From contig CAJNDS010001824.1 in assembly GCA_905221605.1 (NCBI GenBank), positions 362,548 to 426,547 on the forward strand: 64,000 bases of DNA, in the 5' to 3' direction. The stretch's first letter is position 1; every line of letters starts with the position of its first letter. The stretch is from Symbiodinium natans. Lineage: Eukaryota; Sar; Dinophyceae; Suessiales; Symbiodiniaceae. Below, piece after piece: positions 32,753 through 43,935 of the stretch. Below the pieces are notes generated by a model that was given only the letters and a program-made list of their open reading frames with translations, was not told the DNA's origin and searched no databases. Both the position numbers and the translations under genes were made by a program.

Positions 32753-34496
32753 TGTAGGGCTTAGAGACTCTCACGCCCGCACGCAGCAGGTGAGGCTTCG
32801 GGGCTCTGGGCAGTCGGGACCACAGGGACACTAGTGGTGTAGGGCTCTTGGGCCTATGAGGGGCTCATGGAAATCGAATGAGGACTTTTGAGGTTTTAGG
32901 GTGGTTTCAGGGCATAGCGTACTCTCGATACATGTCGCATGGACTAAAAGAGGATTTCAAGTCATGCTTAAGTTTAGACTTTTTAGACTTACGTGCAGGG
33001 ACGTCGGGGTGCCTCTTCTGGGTCTTCATCGGAATCCGTCGGCGGATGCCAGCCTGCAGTGTGTGGGGCGGGGGGGAGGGAGGGGGAGGGGGTCGCATTC
33101 GCTGGTAACTCTAGGATCAGGAATCGGCTTCACAGAGAGGTCCAGCTGCACCTTTTCTCACGGAGCCATCTCTCAACGCTGTTTGCCGAGAGAAGGAGTA
33201 GCGGCGTGGTGCCAAGCTTGTGAGCGGGCAGCAGCCTAAACAATCTCTACTCCCCCCGGTTTTCTCCACCAACGCTCAAGCCGGATGCTGAGCATGGATG
33301 GGTCAAATGCGCGGGGAGCAGGGCGGTCGCGGAACGAGGTGATCCAGGGCTGGCAGGAACGACTCCGTGGGAAATTCGACACGGACTCACCGATCTGTGC
33401 TTCCAAGCTCTGTTTCGAGCTAGGGGGGTTCGGCATTGGTGGACAAGGCCAAACGAGGCTTCAACAGCGCAGGACACAGAATGACAAGGATCCAGTCTTC
33501 CTATGGCGAGCTATGACCATATGATCATATGAGTGCATGATCATATGATTATGTGATTCTATGACTATATGAGTATATGATTGTATGACTAGAAGGTTCT
33601 GAGATTATGTGACTATATGATTATATGACTATGCGATTGTATGACTGTATGATTGTGTAATTGTGTTATGGTATGATTGTGTGAATGTGTGATTGTATGA
33701 ATGCGAGAAGGTAAGATTGTAAGATGATAACATTATAAGATTAGATGATCATGTGCTCGTATGAGTGTGTCACTATCTGCTGATACAACTATGTGTTTAT
33801 ATGTCTGCATTGTTACATCATAGACCCTAAACCCTAAACTATGTTACAGAAGCTTTGGGCTCAACCACCGGCCTGTCCAAGCCATGCCCTGGGAAGATTG
33901 TGACCTGTACCTGTACCTCTCAGGGGCCCTGAGCCCTGTGGGCCATGTCATGCGCTTCCGCAAACGTTTAGGGTTTAGGGTTTAGGCTTTAGGCTTCAGG
34001 GTTCTAGGCCGGGGCCTACAGTTCCATGTGCTTCGTATGCTCGCACCCCGAAGACTCCGAAGACCAGTTACAGGCATCGGCAAGCTGCCTGTGCTGCACT
34101 CACCTCCTGGAGTTAGGGTTTAGGGTTTAGGGTTTCGTCGCTCACTCTCGCACAAGGCAGGCAAGGTCCGTCGGTCCGAAGAGTCCAAAGCCAAGCAGTT
34201 GCATGTTTAGGGTTTAGGGTTTAGGGTTGAGGGTGTCCCATTCAACCAGAATGCACAAAAAACAACCTCGGCCTTCCATGGAGGTGAACGCAGCAAAAGG
34301 GTTCCAAGCACAAGCCTGAGCGCCGCGGCTTCATGGCGTGCGGAAGGTGCAGCGGCGCTGCCTTTGGGGGGGCACCCCTGGGGGGAGGCGCGGCCCGAAA
34401 AGGAAGCCTCAACCTCGGCAAGGTGCTGCTTACCATCCCAGAAGGTGTCGCTTCGGGATTCTTTGGGGATTTAGGGTTGAGGTTTAGGGTTTAAGC
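32753..34496. other. Spacer with minisatellite and telomere tracts
   Basis: TTTAGGG tracts are at about 33961-34005, 34112-34134, 34205-34231 and 34469-34494, and a short CCCTAAA is at 33823-33838. A few plus-strand frames near 33120-33520 (for example RSRNEVIQGWQERLRGKF) read smoothly but have no family match. Confidence 0.55.
33505..33800. repeat. Degenerate 8-base-period minisatellite (ATGATTRT / TGACTATA)
   Basis: Words such as TATGATTA, TGTGATTC, TATGACTA and TATGAGTA follow each other at roughly 7-9-base spacing for about 300 bases, all on the same strand. The register drifts, indicating an old, diverged array. Confidence 0.85.
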
Positions 34497-34790
34497 TTAT
34501 TTGGCAGCGCCGCGCAAAAGACAGAGTTGCTGGCTCAACTCCTCAGAGATTACTCGAAAACTCCGCATGGGTGCTGCGTGCGCTGAAGCTGGAAAGGCAG
34601 CCTTCAACTGCTTGGGTAGGCCCTTTGTCAGTAACTCCTCGGTACGTTCTACGTTCATAAATAGGCGCAGCACCCAACCTGGAATTTTCACGAGCCTTGG
34701 AAAATTGCCCTGCCCTTCCAAAGTTGTGGGGCAGAGCAGCTGCGTCATGAAAGGCAACCAATTCGGTAAGGAAGTGTTGGACCCTTCCAC
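34497..34790 (-). CDS. Possible 3' exon of an unknown gene
   Basis: The minus frame ends in a stop at 34497 and contains PGWVLRLFMNVERTEELLTK and MRSFRVISEELSQQLCLL, plausible helical protein text. No family was recognised and the plus frame is also open. Low support. Confidence 0.22.
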   Translation of the reverse strand: MEGSNTSLPNWLPFMTQLLCPTTLEGQGNFPRLVKIPGWVLRLFMNVERTEELLTKGLPKQLKAAFPASAHAAPMRSFRVISEELSQQLCLLRGAAK

Positions 34791-34930
34791 GCCACGAGAG
34801 TGTGTAGCGTGATGGCACGAAGGTCATGTCACCATGGGAGCGTGGCACGAGGGTCCCCATGCACGAGCGCGGACAACATGCGACATTTGCATTAATTTTG
34901 GTTGGAGGACAACCATAGTCACCGCCACAG

Positions 34931-35300
34931 TCAATCTATGACCTCCTCCTCAGCTATCTCCGCATCGTTGTACCAATCATCTGCGTCCAGCCTGCCTTGC
35001 GCCACCCTCTGGTCTCCCTGCGCATCGTCATCTCCTTGACTGCATCCCGGGAAGTCTGACCTACCATGTTTTGCTTAACCCCCGGCATCTCACGAAACAT
35101 GCCAAACCTTTTTCCAAGCACTCGCAAGGCTCGTGGCGACAGGAGAATGGGAGTCGGTTCCACGGGCATCTTGATCGGGGCAAGGCTTGGCAGCTTCGTG
35201 GGGTGCTGCCCACTCTGATCCCCATACATCTGCCTCAGAAAGTCGCTGAAGGCGTGGCGCTGTGACGTTACAAAGTTCTGGGCTTGGACAATCAGGCACA
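34931..35300 (-). CDS. 3' exons of an unknown gene
   Basis: Exon text LRQMYGDQSG, LSPRALRVLGKRFGMFREMP (about 35300-35075) is followed, after a short intron or frame change near 35060, by LDADDWYNDAEIAEEEVID ending at TGA 34931. The acidic C-terminal tail and smooth codon content favour a real gene, but I do not recognise it. Upstream sequence runs into AT microsatellites. Confidence 0.4.
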
Positions 35301-35340
35301 TATCTGTCGCAGCTATGCTTGTAAATTTATTTACTTTTTA

Positions 35341-35640
35341 TTTATATATAGATATAGATATAGATATAGATATAGATATATATATATATATGTGTGTGTG
35401 TGTTTCTTTAAGTAACTTACGAAAATTTAGCGCCGAAGCGGCTCCAGGGAGGGGTTGCAAGGCGCCAGCGGCTCAGCGGAGGGCGCATCGCCTTGTCACC
35501 ATCTTACAACGTTTGAATATCTATATGTATATCTGATTTTACATATATGTACATATATATATATATATATATATATACATCTGTATGTAGGTATGTATGT
35601 ATGTATGCGTGCATGTGTGTGCATATGTGTGTGTTTACCT
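35341..35640. repeat. AT-rich microsatellites flanking a short unique piece
   Basis: GATATA units then TATA/TGTG units occupy 35341-35402. A second block at about 35540-35640 has TA, GTAT and TGTG units. Confidence 0.95.
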
Positions 35641-36176
35641 ATACACTATACAAGGCATCTTATGCTCTTCTGCCTGCGAGTCTGCTCAAACCCTGCCGCC
35701 TCGAAGCGTGGCAATGCAGCGATGGGCACCCGTCATGGCCACGCTGGCACCTTCCTGGCCCGAGCACGGAGGGCTTGAAAAATTGAGATCACGCGGTGCA
35801 CACACTCAGGAACATGTACGAAATCCTCCCCCCATGGTCCCCCGTGCCTTCACAATGTCCATCGTGTCCAGAACGCCATCCTTCAAGACACCAGGACCTG
35901 TGCAGATCCACTCCCTCGTTTTGTCGACATCCAAAGAAAGCCTAAGAAATCCATAAGTTTAATGAAGCAATCCCAAGCAATTTTGGGCATGTCTGAACTT
36001 ATCTGCCTTTCTCCCGAACTTCCACCACTGCTCGTCCAACTTCATCCACGACCCACGACACTGGCTGCTGTGGCTTCATGTCTGATGCCCGAACGATGTC
36101 GACCAGCACCTCCTCGCAGGTGTCCATCCCTTAGAGTCAGGCTGCAGAGGTATGTGGAGTGTTTTAGCCTTACTTT

Positions 36177-36252
36177 ATTGGGGTCCTTATTATAAGGGAG
36201 TCCTACTATTTGGGGGAGTATTAGGGGTCCCCTATTTCGTAAACCCCCATGT
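36177..36252. mobile_element. Family B inverted-repeat element (short copy)
   Basis: GGGGTCCTTATTATAAGGGA, CCTACTATTTGGGGG and the right end TTTCGTAAACCCCCATG match the copies at 6746 and 62838. The left end is eroded. Confidence 0.6.
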
Positions 36253-37872
36253 AAAAACATGCAGAAACTTGCACTGCTTCCCTTCAAGATGTGATGACCA
36301 GGATGGCCATCGTTCAGACTGAAGTCTGACATGCGTTGCCCACTTCCCCACCAAAGTCCGAGAAACCCTTTCCTCCTGCACACAACCACACTAAGCACGG
36401 GCGGACAGTTTTGGCTGCAGATAATGTCTGTGCCTGCTGAGGGGCATATGCCCCCAGGGTCAGAATAGTTTCTGTTCCGTTTCATATCGGGCTCGGCTGT
36501 AATAAACCCCCGCAAGAATTAAAAAAGCAAGCCCCGGAACTAAATTATTAACCCCATTTCGAATAACAAAAAACAAATTTATAAAAAACAAAACTAGCTC
36601 AAGAGACCTGTCCAAACTGATTTATGCGTCAGGAAGATGACAGGGTCATTTCTACCATCGAAATCTCTGCACAATCTATTTTTGAAATCCACCACCTTCC
36701 CCCCGCCCCCCCGCCATTTTATGGCCCTAAATCCCTAAATCATAAAGCGACTACCAGACGCAGACAAGGCCTAGAAGGGGCCCAGAAGAGGCGGGGAAGA
36801 GACTAGGAGGATGCCTATCATAAAGGGGGCTTCGAAGAGGGGAGGGAGTTCTCAAAACGGGGCAAGTGAACATTAGGGTTTAGGGTTTAGGGTTTAGTAA
36901 TGTTGCGCTCGGTCTAGTATCGCTACCCGCTATTGAGAGAAGTTCTGGAAAAAAATTACAGGGGAGACCCCTAGCGACAATTGTTACCCGCAATTTTTGC
37001 GAAGTTCGTGGCCGGGGATGACAGGGGGGGGTCAAGGAGCCAAACACTGAAAATAGTTTTGATTCAAAAAGCCTTGCAACCTGAGATCCTCGAGCTTCAA
37101 GGCTTGGCCAACTTCAAACTCCGGCATTTTCTGGAGTCCGGTTTTATATAAATTCCTTGTAGTTTTTTTATTCATTACGACCTCGAGCTTCAAGGCTTCC
37201 ACTCAACCCTCGGCCCCTACCCGCCCTACCCCAGCCCCTGTTCCCACTTCATTGCAGAGGGAGAGCAAAATACCGAAATTGTTTGGGGGGGCCCTAGATA
37301 CTAAAGCGAGTGCAACAATAAGCCGTTTTGCTGAACAAGAACCGCAATGTTGAAGAAAACCAAGAAAACGCTGTAAGACACTGGGACCCATGTGTGGAGC
37401 TTAGGGTTCGCCGCATGCGCGACGCGAACGACCCATTGCAACTTCATTGCAAGCAGGGCGCGGATAACACGCGCTCTCGGAGGATCGGAGATGCTATCCA
37501 CGCCATAGACTTTCGCCATGACTGGCGGCTGACCTGATCTGGGTGCATCATGACTCGTGGATACTAGTGGTATCCCGCCATCTCGAACGCTGAAAACGTT
37601 TGATGTTCAGTCTTTCGTTGTTGGATCCGACTCTAGAATACCCAATGCGTGGGATCAGTACAGGAAGCACAGCGGGCCCCAAAGCATGAAGCAACCAAGA
37701 GCTTCGGCAGAAAGCAAGCGCGTGCCAGGCGACCATTCGAAAGGCTGATCTGCACCTGGCAAACCGACACAAGCAAGGGCTGCCAGTCCCCTAAGGGGAC
37801 TGATCCCACCTCATCACCGGACTCCGGAACCCGGCCATGGGCCCCGATGCACAGCAAGGGGCGTTCCTGGCA

Positions 37873-37941
37873 GGGTTTAGGGTTTAGGGTTTAGGGTTTA
37901 GGGTTTAGGATTTAGGGTTTAGGGTTTAGGGTTTAGGGTTT
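37873..37941. repeat. Interstitial (TTTAGGG)n, about 10 units
   Basis: Near-perfect TTTAGGG run with one GATTTAGGG variant, ending abruptly at unique sequence. Confidence 0.97.
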
Positions 37942-38103
37942 CGGGCAAGAATGTGGGGGATGCTCAGGACGAGAATTTCACCCCCCAGAAGTCCAGGGAA
38001 AGCAGCTGCGCTGTGCCATTCACCAGAGCGCCTCCTGCACGTGGATCGACGCTGGGCACAGAGAAAAACAAACTTTGCTCTCGATGTCTGCACACATGCT
38101 CGG

Positions 38104-38325
38104 CTAGAACAGAAACTCGCCTGCATCCTGAACCAGGTCCACTGCGTCCAGTGTGGCATCTTTGAAAGCTCCCCAGGCACCCTTCTCACGGAAGTCATCT
38201 ATGGTGCCTGAGATCTCCTCACAACAAGTATCGAACATCCGGTCGGCCGTGCACGCAGTAGAAACACCGAAGTCCTCCCGCAACACATTCCACAGATAGG
38301 CCATGACCTGGTGCATCTTTTGCTT
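38104..38325 (-). CDS. 3'-terminal exon of an unknown gene
   Basis: An open minus frame ends at a stop at 38104: HQVMAYLWNVLREDFGV, DRMFDTCCEEISGTIDD, GAFKDATLDAVDLVQDAG. The mixed hydrophobic/acidic helical text is typical of real coding sequence. An acceptor-like CTCAAG lies just upstream. Earlier exons were not found. Confidence 0.45.
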   Translation of the reverse strand, partial: KQKMHQVMAYLWNVLREDFGVSTACTADRMFDTCCEEISGTIDDFREKGAWGAFKDATLDAVDLVQDAGEFLF

Positions 38326-38810
38326 GAGTGATCAAAGGCTTAGCATGCAGCAGTCACATTGCACACGCTTGCAGACAGAAGGCTGCCGAGAAGCTTGGAA
38401 GGACGGCAGCGCCGAAGCCAAAATAAACTACTTGAGCAGGTAACAGCTCTACAAGGACGAGGTATCCTGAACATAAGCCCCGCTGAAAGAAGCTGCTTGG
38501 GTCTCAGGCAAACAGAATATTGCAGTCACTTCTCGTGCATAGTCCCATCGAGCTTGTGGCAGCACTCTGCTTGTGCAGGTGACGCCCACAACTTCCGTGG
38601 ACCCTAGAATGAGCCGCTGGCATGCGAGTGGCCACTTACCGCTCGGTTCTCTACGCTGTTGCTCATTTGCTCACCGGGCCCAGCAAAGGCAGATCAGCAC
38701 TCCGTGCTTCCCGTTGGGAGACCCTGGCTGCTTTGGCCGCGCTCGCTCTGCCGAACTCGATGACTTCGAAGTCTTGCCGCTCGATCGCGGGATGAAGCTC
38801 GCCGCCCGCA
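38326..38810. other. Spacer
   Basis: No repeats or recognised exons. Some plus-strand text near 38730-38880 reads smoothly but overlaps the tail of the isomerase gene and is probably a shadow. Confidence 0.4.
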
Positions 38811-40713
38811 TCATTCTGCCTTCCTTTCCTTTTGCTTCAGCCTTTCCAACTGCGCTTGGACGGCACTTTGGCACTCAGCGCGCATAACTGCACTGACCTT
38901 CGCTTCGACACTCGCTGGTCCGGACAGCTCGCAGACCCAGTTTCGAAAATTGCCTGGGCTGCACAAACCCTTTGATCTGACTACTTCTAAGCGTCCGACT
39001 GAACCTGACTCCCGAAAATCACTGAAAAAATCAGTCCAAGCTTCGCTTGCAGGCTGCATATGCGGCAGGCGGTGTCGCGGCCAGGTGTAGCGCACGCTCC
39101 GCTGCCAGCGCATGTAACCTCTCGGCTTCCGACAGCTCATCCACAAGTCCTGCAGGGCCGTTGGGGGTGTCTGGGATGTCTGGGATGCTTGCAGTCCAAG
39201 AGCTGCCACCATATTCCAATAATCCCCTCCCCCGCTACCCCTAATATTACATACCCCCCATTACAGTTATATTATATTATAGTATATTGGGGGTTTTTAA
39301 TATTAGGGGGTAGGGGGGTTTAATATTAGGGGGAGGGGGTTAGATTGCTGAGCGAATTGAGAAGCCAGTCCCATCTGTGCGGCACGTGTGGCACTGACCA
39401 GCGTCCCCTGGAGGAGCATGCGCTCCGCCTGTCAGAGTGTCCGCCCACTGTCAAGGTCAATGTAACCGCTGCTTGCGGAAAGCGGCCTCTCGGAAACCCA
39501 CCACACGCTCCAGCAAGACCTGTCCGCGAAGGCCACTGAGTGTGAGAAGGAAGACATTGCATGAAAGCGGGCAGGCACTACCTGCAGCTGCGATTGACAT
39601 CATCATTACCGCGGCTGACCCCAATTTGGTTACTAGGCTCAACGAACAGAGCGCTTGGGACCACATTTCCGTCAGCCTGCATCCATCGTGAGGGCTGAAC
39701 TCCTACACGCATCTCTCACCGTGTGGACACGGAAGGGAAGTCAGATGGGCATACCCACAGCTCTAGAAGGCGGTCCTATAGCGGCCTCATTCAAGCCAAT
39801 GATCGCCCGAGGGTTGGAGACCATGATGCGGTGATCGCAGCTGAGGGCCATGACACAGCCTCAGGTAGTCCAACTTTGCCAGGAGCCCATGCCCTCATGA
39901 ACCCTAAGCCCTAAGACCCAAAACCCTACATGTATATATTAAGTCCGAGACAACCATCTTGCGGTCAAGTCGCCCCAGGCCGGGGAAGAGCCATTGATGG
40001 CAGCAACGGTGGGCAAGGGGTACATGTAGAGGGATCGCCAGGTTTCTTCCATTTCTGTCCAGAAGCTGACCAACCTTGCTTAGCTTAGCTTAGCTTGGTG
40101 GCTGTCATGAACAAAGCTAGGAGTTCCACGTCTCCTTCTCATCTTCTTGATCTTATTGTGGTGAGAGAATGTGAAAGAATCTCCCCTAAACCCTAAACCC
40201 TAAACCCTAAACCTGAGAATCTGAGAAAAAAAACCATGAAACTGAGAAGCTGGCTCTGCTCGAGGCTGCGTGAAGGTTGTGAGGTCCAAGCCACCGCAGA
40301 AGCACTTGAGGTCGCTGGTCAAAACCACTGCCTCATTAGGTTTTTTTTTTGCCACCCACCTCAGGGTTTAGGGTTTAGGGTTGAGGGTTTAGGGTTTAGG
40401 GTTGAGGCTTTAGTTGACCCATGGGCTTTCCCAAGAGAACCGAACGGTTCCGGCTAGGTATGCTGGGTCGGATTGTGCTAGGGCTCCGACTTTTGCTTCG
40501 TGCTGCACGTCCTGAAGGGAGGAGCGGAGCGTCTGCAGCAGCCTCAGGTCGCTGCAAGAGCGCGCCCCATTCGAGCATCCCAAAGCCGGCCCTAATGCAG
40601 CTCGGGGACGCCTTGTTGAAGGCATTGACCGGCGGCCGGCTCATCGTCAGGGTCGCCACCCCCAGCTCTGAGATGCTAACATCGATGCTTCGGCGCAGGA
40701 GGCTGCGGAGCAT
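38811..40713 (-). CDS. ECI1: Mitochondrial-type enoyl-CoA delta3,delta2-isomerase, multi-exon
   Basis: Crotonase-fold enzyme of unsaturated fatty-acid beta-oxidation. Exons by homology: 40713-40610 (SELGVATLTMSRPPVNAFNK), 40542-40485 (LLQTLRSSLQDVQHEAKVG), 40331-40255 (AVVLTSDLKCFCGGLDLTTF), 40065-39974 (FWTEMEETWRSLYMYPLPTV, AAINGSSPA), 39859-39762 (CVMALSCDHRIMVSNPRA, IIGLNEAAIG), 39519-39487 (VLLERVVGFRE), 39428-39371 (AERMLLQGTLVSATRAAQM), 39149-~39090 (GLVDELSEAERLHAL, PPAAYAACKR), then less certain pieces to the last exon 38887-38811 (MRAECQSAVQAQLERLKQK, stop TGA). The catalytic Glu of IGLNE is kept. The segment before the CoA loop reads PAWGC where PAGGC is usual, but a splice junction falls there. 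Phases agree across the first seven exons. The start ATG at 40713 gives a short basic leader; a further 5' exon is possible. Confidence 0.92.
39217..39347. mobile_element. Family C inverted-repeat element inside isomerase intron 7
   Basis: Left AATAATCCCCTCCCCC...CCCCTAATATTAC and right ...TTTAATATTAGGGGGAGGGG-GTTAGATT are complementary. The interior is AT-rich (TATATTATATTATAG) with a second internal copy of TTAATATTAGGGGG. The same ends occur in the 305-bp element at 45684-45988. Confidence 0.75.
40183..40412. repeat. Telomere tracts within isomerase introns 2 and 3
   Basis: CCCTAAA units at 40183-40214 lie in intron 3, and TTTAGGG units at 40363-40412 lie in intron 2. The T-run plus GCCACCC motif is at about 40338-40358, also in intron 2. 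Confidence 0.9.
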
Positions 40714-40819
40714 GCCCGCCACCCACCTACTGAAAAGCTCCAGCTGCGCAATTGCTGCGGGGAACCTTGGGCGCGGGACCCGCGGAGCATGGCGCCCAGA
40801 AGGATGTGGCGTGTGAATT

Positions 40820-40952
40820 CTAAACCCTAAACCCTAAACCCTAAACCCCAAAAACCATAAACCCTAAACCCCAAAAACCCTAAACCCTAAACCCTCAACC
40901 CTAAACCCTAAACCCCAAAAACCCTAAACCCCAAACCCTAAACCCTAAACCC
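40820..40952. repeat. Interstitial telomere repeat, CCCTAAA with CCCCAAAAA variants
   Basis: About 18 units; CCCTAAACCCCAAAAA blocks recur three times, showing higher-order duplication. Confidence 0.97.
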
Positions 40953-41070
40953 TCTTGCCATGGCAGACAGGGATGCAAAACACTTCCTTAGGCGCCCGGC
41001 TGCTTCCACAGCTGCTGGGCCTCCAGCTGTGCTAGAGAACGCGCAAAACTTGAAAAAGCGAATTTTTTTT

Positions 41071-41155
41071 GGGTTTAGGGTTTAGGGTTTAGGGTTTAGG
41101 GTTTAGGGTTTAGGGTTTAGGGTTTAGGGTTTAGGGTTTAGGGTTTAGGGTTTGG
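41071..41155. repeat. Interstitial (TTTAGGG)n, about 12 perfect units
   Basis: A perfect run in the orientation opposite to the tract 120 bases to its left, so the two tracts point at each other across a unique segment. Confidence 0.98.
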
Positions 41156-41481
41156 GGGGGCCTATTTCCGGCCTATTTCCGGTCAAAGGTGCTTTGAGGC
41201 TTAACGTTCCGACCTTTCCTGTTAAGGGTCAAGTCAACCATCTCAACATTCAGATCAGACGACCGCGGCTGCGAATCTCTCTTGGCAAGGACGCAGGCTT
41301 TAAAGCATCGACCGTTCCGTGCGTGCACAACGCGAACTGCTACGGACGCAGGTTGCTCATGCTGCCTCAGGGACGAGTCATGGTCCCTTTTATGCCGGAT
41401 TCCTGCACGAACCCATGCATGAACCTGCAGATAAGACTGGCCTCAGGCTCTGAAACGGGCACATGTGTCTAGGCAGCATTC
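41156..41481. other. Unique spacer
   Basis: A GGCCTATTTCC direct duplication is at 41159-41180. No coding feature is supported. Confidence 0.4.
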
Positions 41482-41789
41482 TCAACAGGATCCTGTCGTA
41501 GGTCCTGTGGGCGAGTTCCTCGAAGCTGGCAGGAGCATCCAAACGGTAAATTGACACATTGTCGTGTCGAAGTTCGTAATCGTTCGCATCACTCGGCTGT
41601 ATGAACCCATATTGACGAGCAGCATGATCCCCTTTCGCTTTTGACTTGAGACGTGCTGTGAGCACTCTTCGTCGCCAAGCAATCGTGACAAAACAACCGT
41701 TCCACTCCTTGGAGCATTTCCTTGGGTGCTGAATGCATTCTCCGAGGGCCCTGCGGGGTCTGGAAGTCCTCGGCAAAGGCCTCGCACAA
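41482..41789 (-). pseudogene. Coding-like fragment in two frames, unknown protein
   Basis: The minus strand first reads CEAFAEDFQTPQGPRRMHSA and ERLFCHDCLA in one frame, then KAKGDHAARQYGFIQP, DANDYELRHDNVSIYRL and SFEELAHRTYDRILLRMLP in another. The switch near 41680 has no room for a normal intron, so this looks like a frameshifted gene fragment. The protein was not recognised. Confidence 0.4.
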
Positions 41790-42136
41790 GACATCTGCTT
41801 TCGGGTGAGTCAGTAAGACTATGTAAGACTCCTGGACTCATGCTGAAAGATGCTGACCATCTCAACCACGATACTTGCAAGGGCGATTTTCGCAGGCGAA
41901 TTGCATCACCCGGCAGCTGCCAGAACCGAAAAGGGCCCCCCGGGAACCCAACGGCCAGAAACGGCAAAGCCTGCCAACTCGAACCCCCGGCTCGGCAGCT
42001 GATGTGAGGAATACTAAAAATATCAATAACAATGAGCAGAAGAAGCCGAATGAGGAGAAGGGCAAACTTGATCTCCAACAAGAAGAAATAGCAGCGCTGC
42101 AACATTGAAAAACGAACACTCCCAATATGCCTTGTG

Positions 42137-42227
42137 GAAGCATAAACCCTTTTTTGAAGCTGGACTTGCTGACTGCCAGAAGCATAAACCCTTTTTTGAA
42201 GCTGGACTTGCTGACTGCCAGAAGCAT
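42137..42227. repeat. 42-base tandem duplication
   Basis: Two exact copies of a 42-base unit (beginning GAAGCATAAACCCTTTTTTG) followed by a partial third that leads straight into CCCTAAA repeats. Confidence 0.95.
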
Positions 42228-43329
42228 AAACCCTAAACCCTAAACCATCCTAAACCCCTAAACCCCTAAACCCTATAACCCTATAAACCCTAAACCCTAC
42301 ATCCTTAAAGCCCTAGACCCTAACCGTAAACCCTCAACCCTAAACCCTAAACCTCCTACTCCCCTCCTCTTCACTCTCCTTGGCCCCATTCCCCGCAGAC
42401 AGCGCGGCCTCGGCCTCCTCAGCCGTGGCTTCCCGGCTCTCTTGGAGCTGGTCGGGCCTCAAGGTTTAGGGTTTAGGGTTTGGGTTTAAGGTTTAGGGTC
42501 GGGCTTCTTTGGTCTTTTCAAGGGTTTGGGGTTTGGGGTTTTTTTTGCCACCCGACTAACCACAGCACTGCGGGGTAGGTTTCTGCAAGCACTCTTTGCA
42601 GCAGCAGCGTAGTAGGTTTTAGGGTTTGGGGTTTAGGGTGTCTTGTTTCCCACCGGGTGGAGTTTAGGGTTGGGGGTTTAGGGTTTGGGGGGTTAATCGC
42701 TCACACTCGGACAAGCCAGGCGAGGCACACACTGTCTCAGAGTCTTGCCATGGGAGCGCGTTTGAAGGGCCTATGCGATACACTTAGGCCTCCTGCACAG
42801 CTGGGACGAACTGGGTTTAGGGTTTAGGGTTTAGGGTTTTTTTGGCACCCGTCTAGCCACAGCAATGCGGGGTTGGTAGGTCGGTCTCGGAGAAGCGGAA
42901 AAAAATCCCGGGCCTGATGGAACCGCCCTGAGAAACTCGCCTTCGGCATTCAGTTGAGGAAATCCTACCGTCGTAATGGTCCCCCACACCTCCCCGAAGC
43001 CAATACCACAACCAGAAAGCACATCCAACAGCAAACCTCAACTCCCAAGAACTCAACCAGACCTCATTCCGGGAGGTGAGGGAGGGGGGCGCCCACTGAT
43101 GCAGGCCTGCATGTCCGTGCCTCTCCGTGCCAGGGCAGGGGGTCATGCTGCTGTAAACTTCACAGGGCATATGGCCCCGGGCTAATCAATGATCAAGGAA
43201 CCCTATCACCCGGACCACCCCCTGGGTTCTTGGCTGAACGGCACAGCGACCGGCTTGACTGAGGGCGCAGCGGGTAGGACCCGACCGTACCACAAACCAT
43301 CTCCATGAAAAAAACACCGCAAACCCTAT
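42228..43329. other. Dense mixed-orientation telomere tracts and spacer
   Basis: CCCTAAA variants are at 42228-42353; TTTAGGG variants at about 42463-42545, 42617-42692 and 42812-42840. Two of them run into T-runs followed by GCCACCC/GGCACCC and a shared GCWAGCCACAGCA-like word (42540-42590 and 42836-42885). No gene was recognised. Confidence 0.75.
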
Positions 43330-43925
43330 TCATCGTTGCCTACACTGTCCCCTCACAAGCGGTCCTATCTGAGCTATGCACATGGAAGCCTTACGGCAAG
43401 CCTTTTGGCCCGCACTCTTCCAAGAGGACGTGGCCTCACACGTTCTGTCGTGCAGACTGACCATCTTTCGTTTGGCCAGTTGTCGTGTGGCCAGGCTGTT
43501 CAAAGGGCCTCGGCCTCTCCCGTCGTCTTTAGGGGGGCACAGGAACATACTTGACAAGTACTACCCAAACTCGAGTTTAAAGGGTTAGCAAAAACGTCGT
43601 CTCCAAAGCCTACTCTTTGTCCCTCAAAATCCTTATCATCATCTTTGAGAAGATCCAATTTCTGACGACAGGACTTGGGGGCCAGGTTTAGTAAGTGCTT
43701 AAGCACATCTCTGGGAAGCTTAGCAATTTGCTCACCAGCGAAGCGCCCGAAAAGCGAGCTAGCATTAAGCTGGCCAAATGAAAGGCGACAGGACATCTCT
43801 GACCCACGTTGGGTCATTTTGTCACTAAGCCTTTCTCCTTTCCGGGTCCTCTCGGCCCTCTCACATAAGGCCTTGAAATGTGTCCTAAACTTTCGTCGGG
43901 CATCTGCCTGCATGGTAGTATGGGA
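43330..43925 (-). pseudogene. Trailing open frames after the helicase stop
   Basis: After the helicase frame stops (TAG 43936), a different frame from ATG at about 43914 reads MQADARRKFRTHFKALCE, RLSFGQLNASSLFGRFAG and LPRDVLKHLLNLAPKSC, to 43500. A further piece in the helicase frame runs to 43330 (RQLAKRKMVSLHDRTCE). This is either the frameshifted C-terminus of the helicase gene or a second short ORF on the same retrocopied transcript. Confidence 0.4.
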
Positions 43926-43935
43926 CAATGGTCCC

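Larger units (their letters stand above)
35301..38103. other. Spacer with microsatellites, telomere tracts and a family B element
   Basis: Besides the separately listed repeats there is an A/T-rich patch at about 36525-36605, a TTTAGGG tract at 36874-36898, and G/C-run-rich sequence at about 37020-37300. No gene was recognised. Confidence 0.55.
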
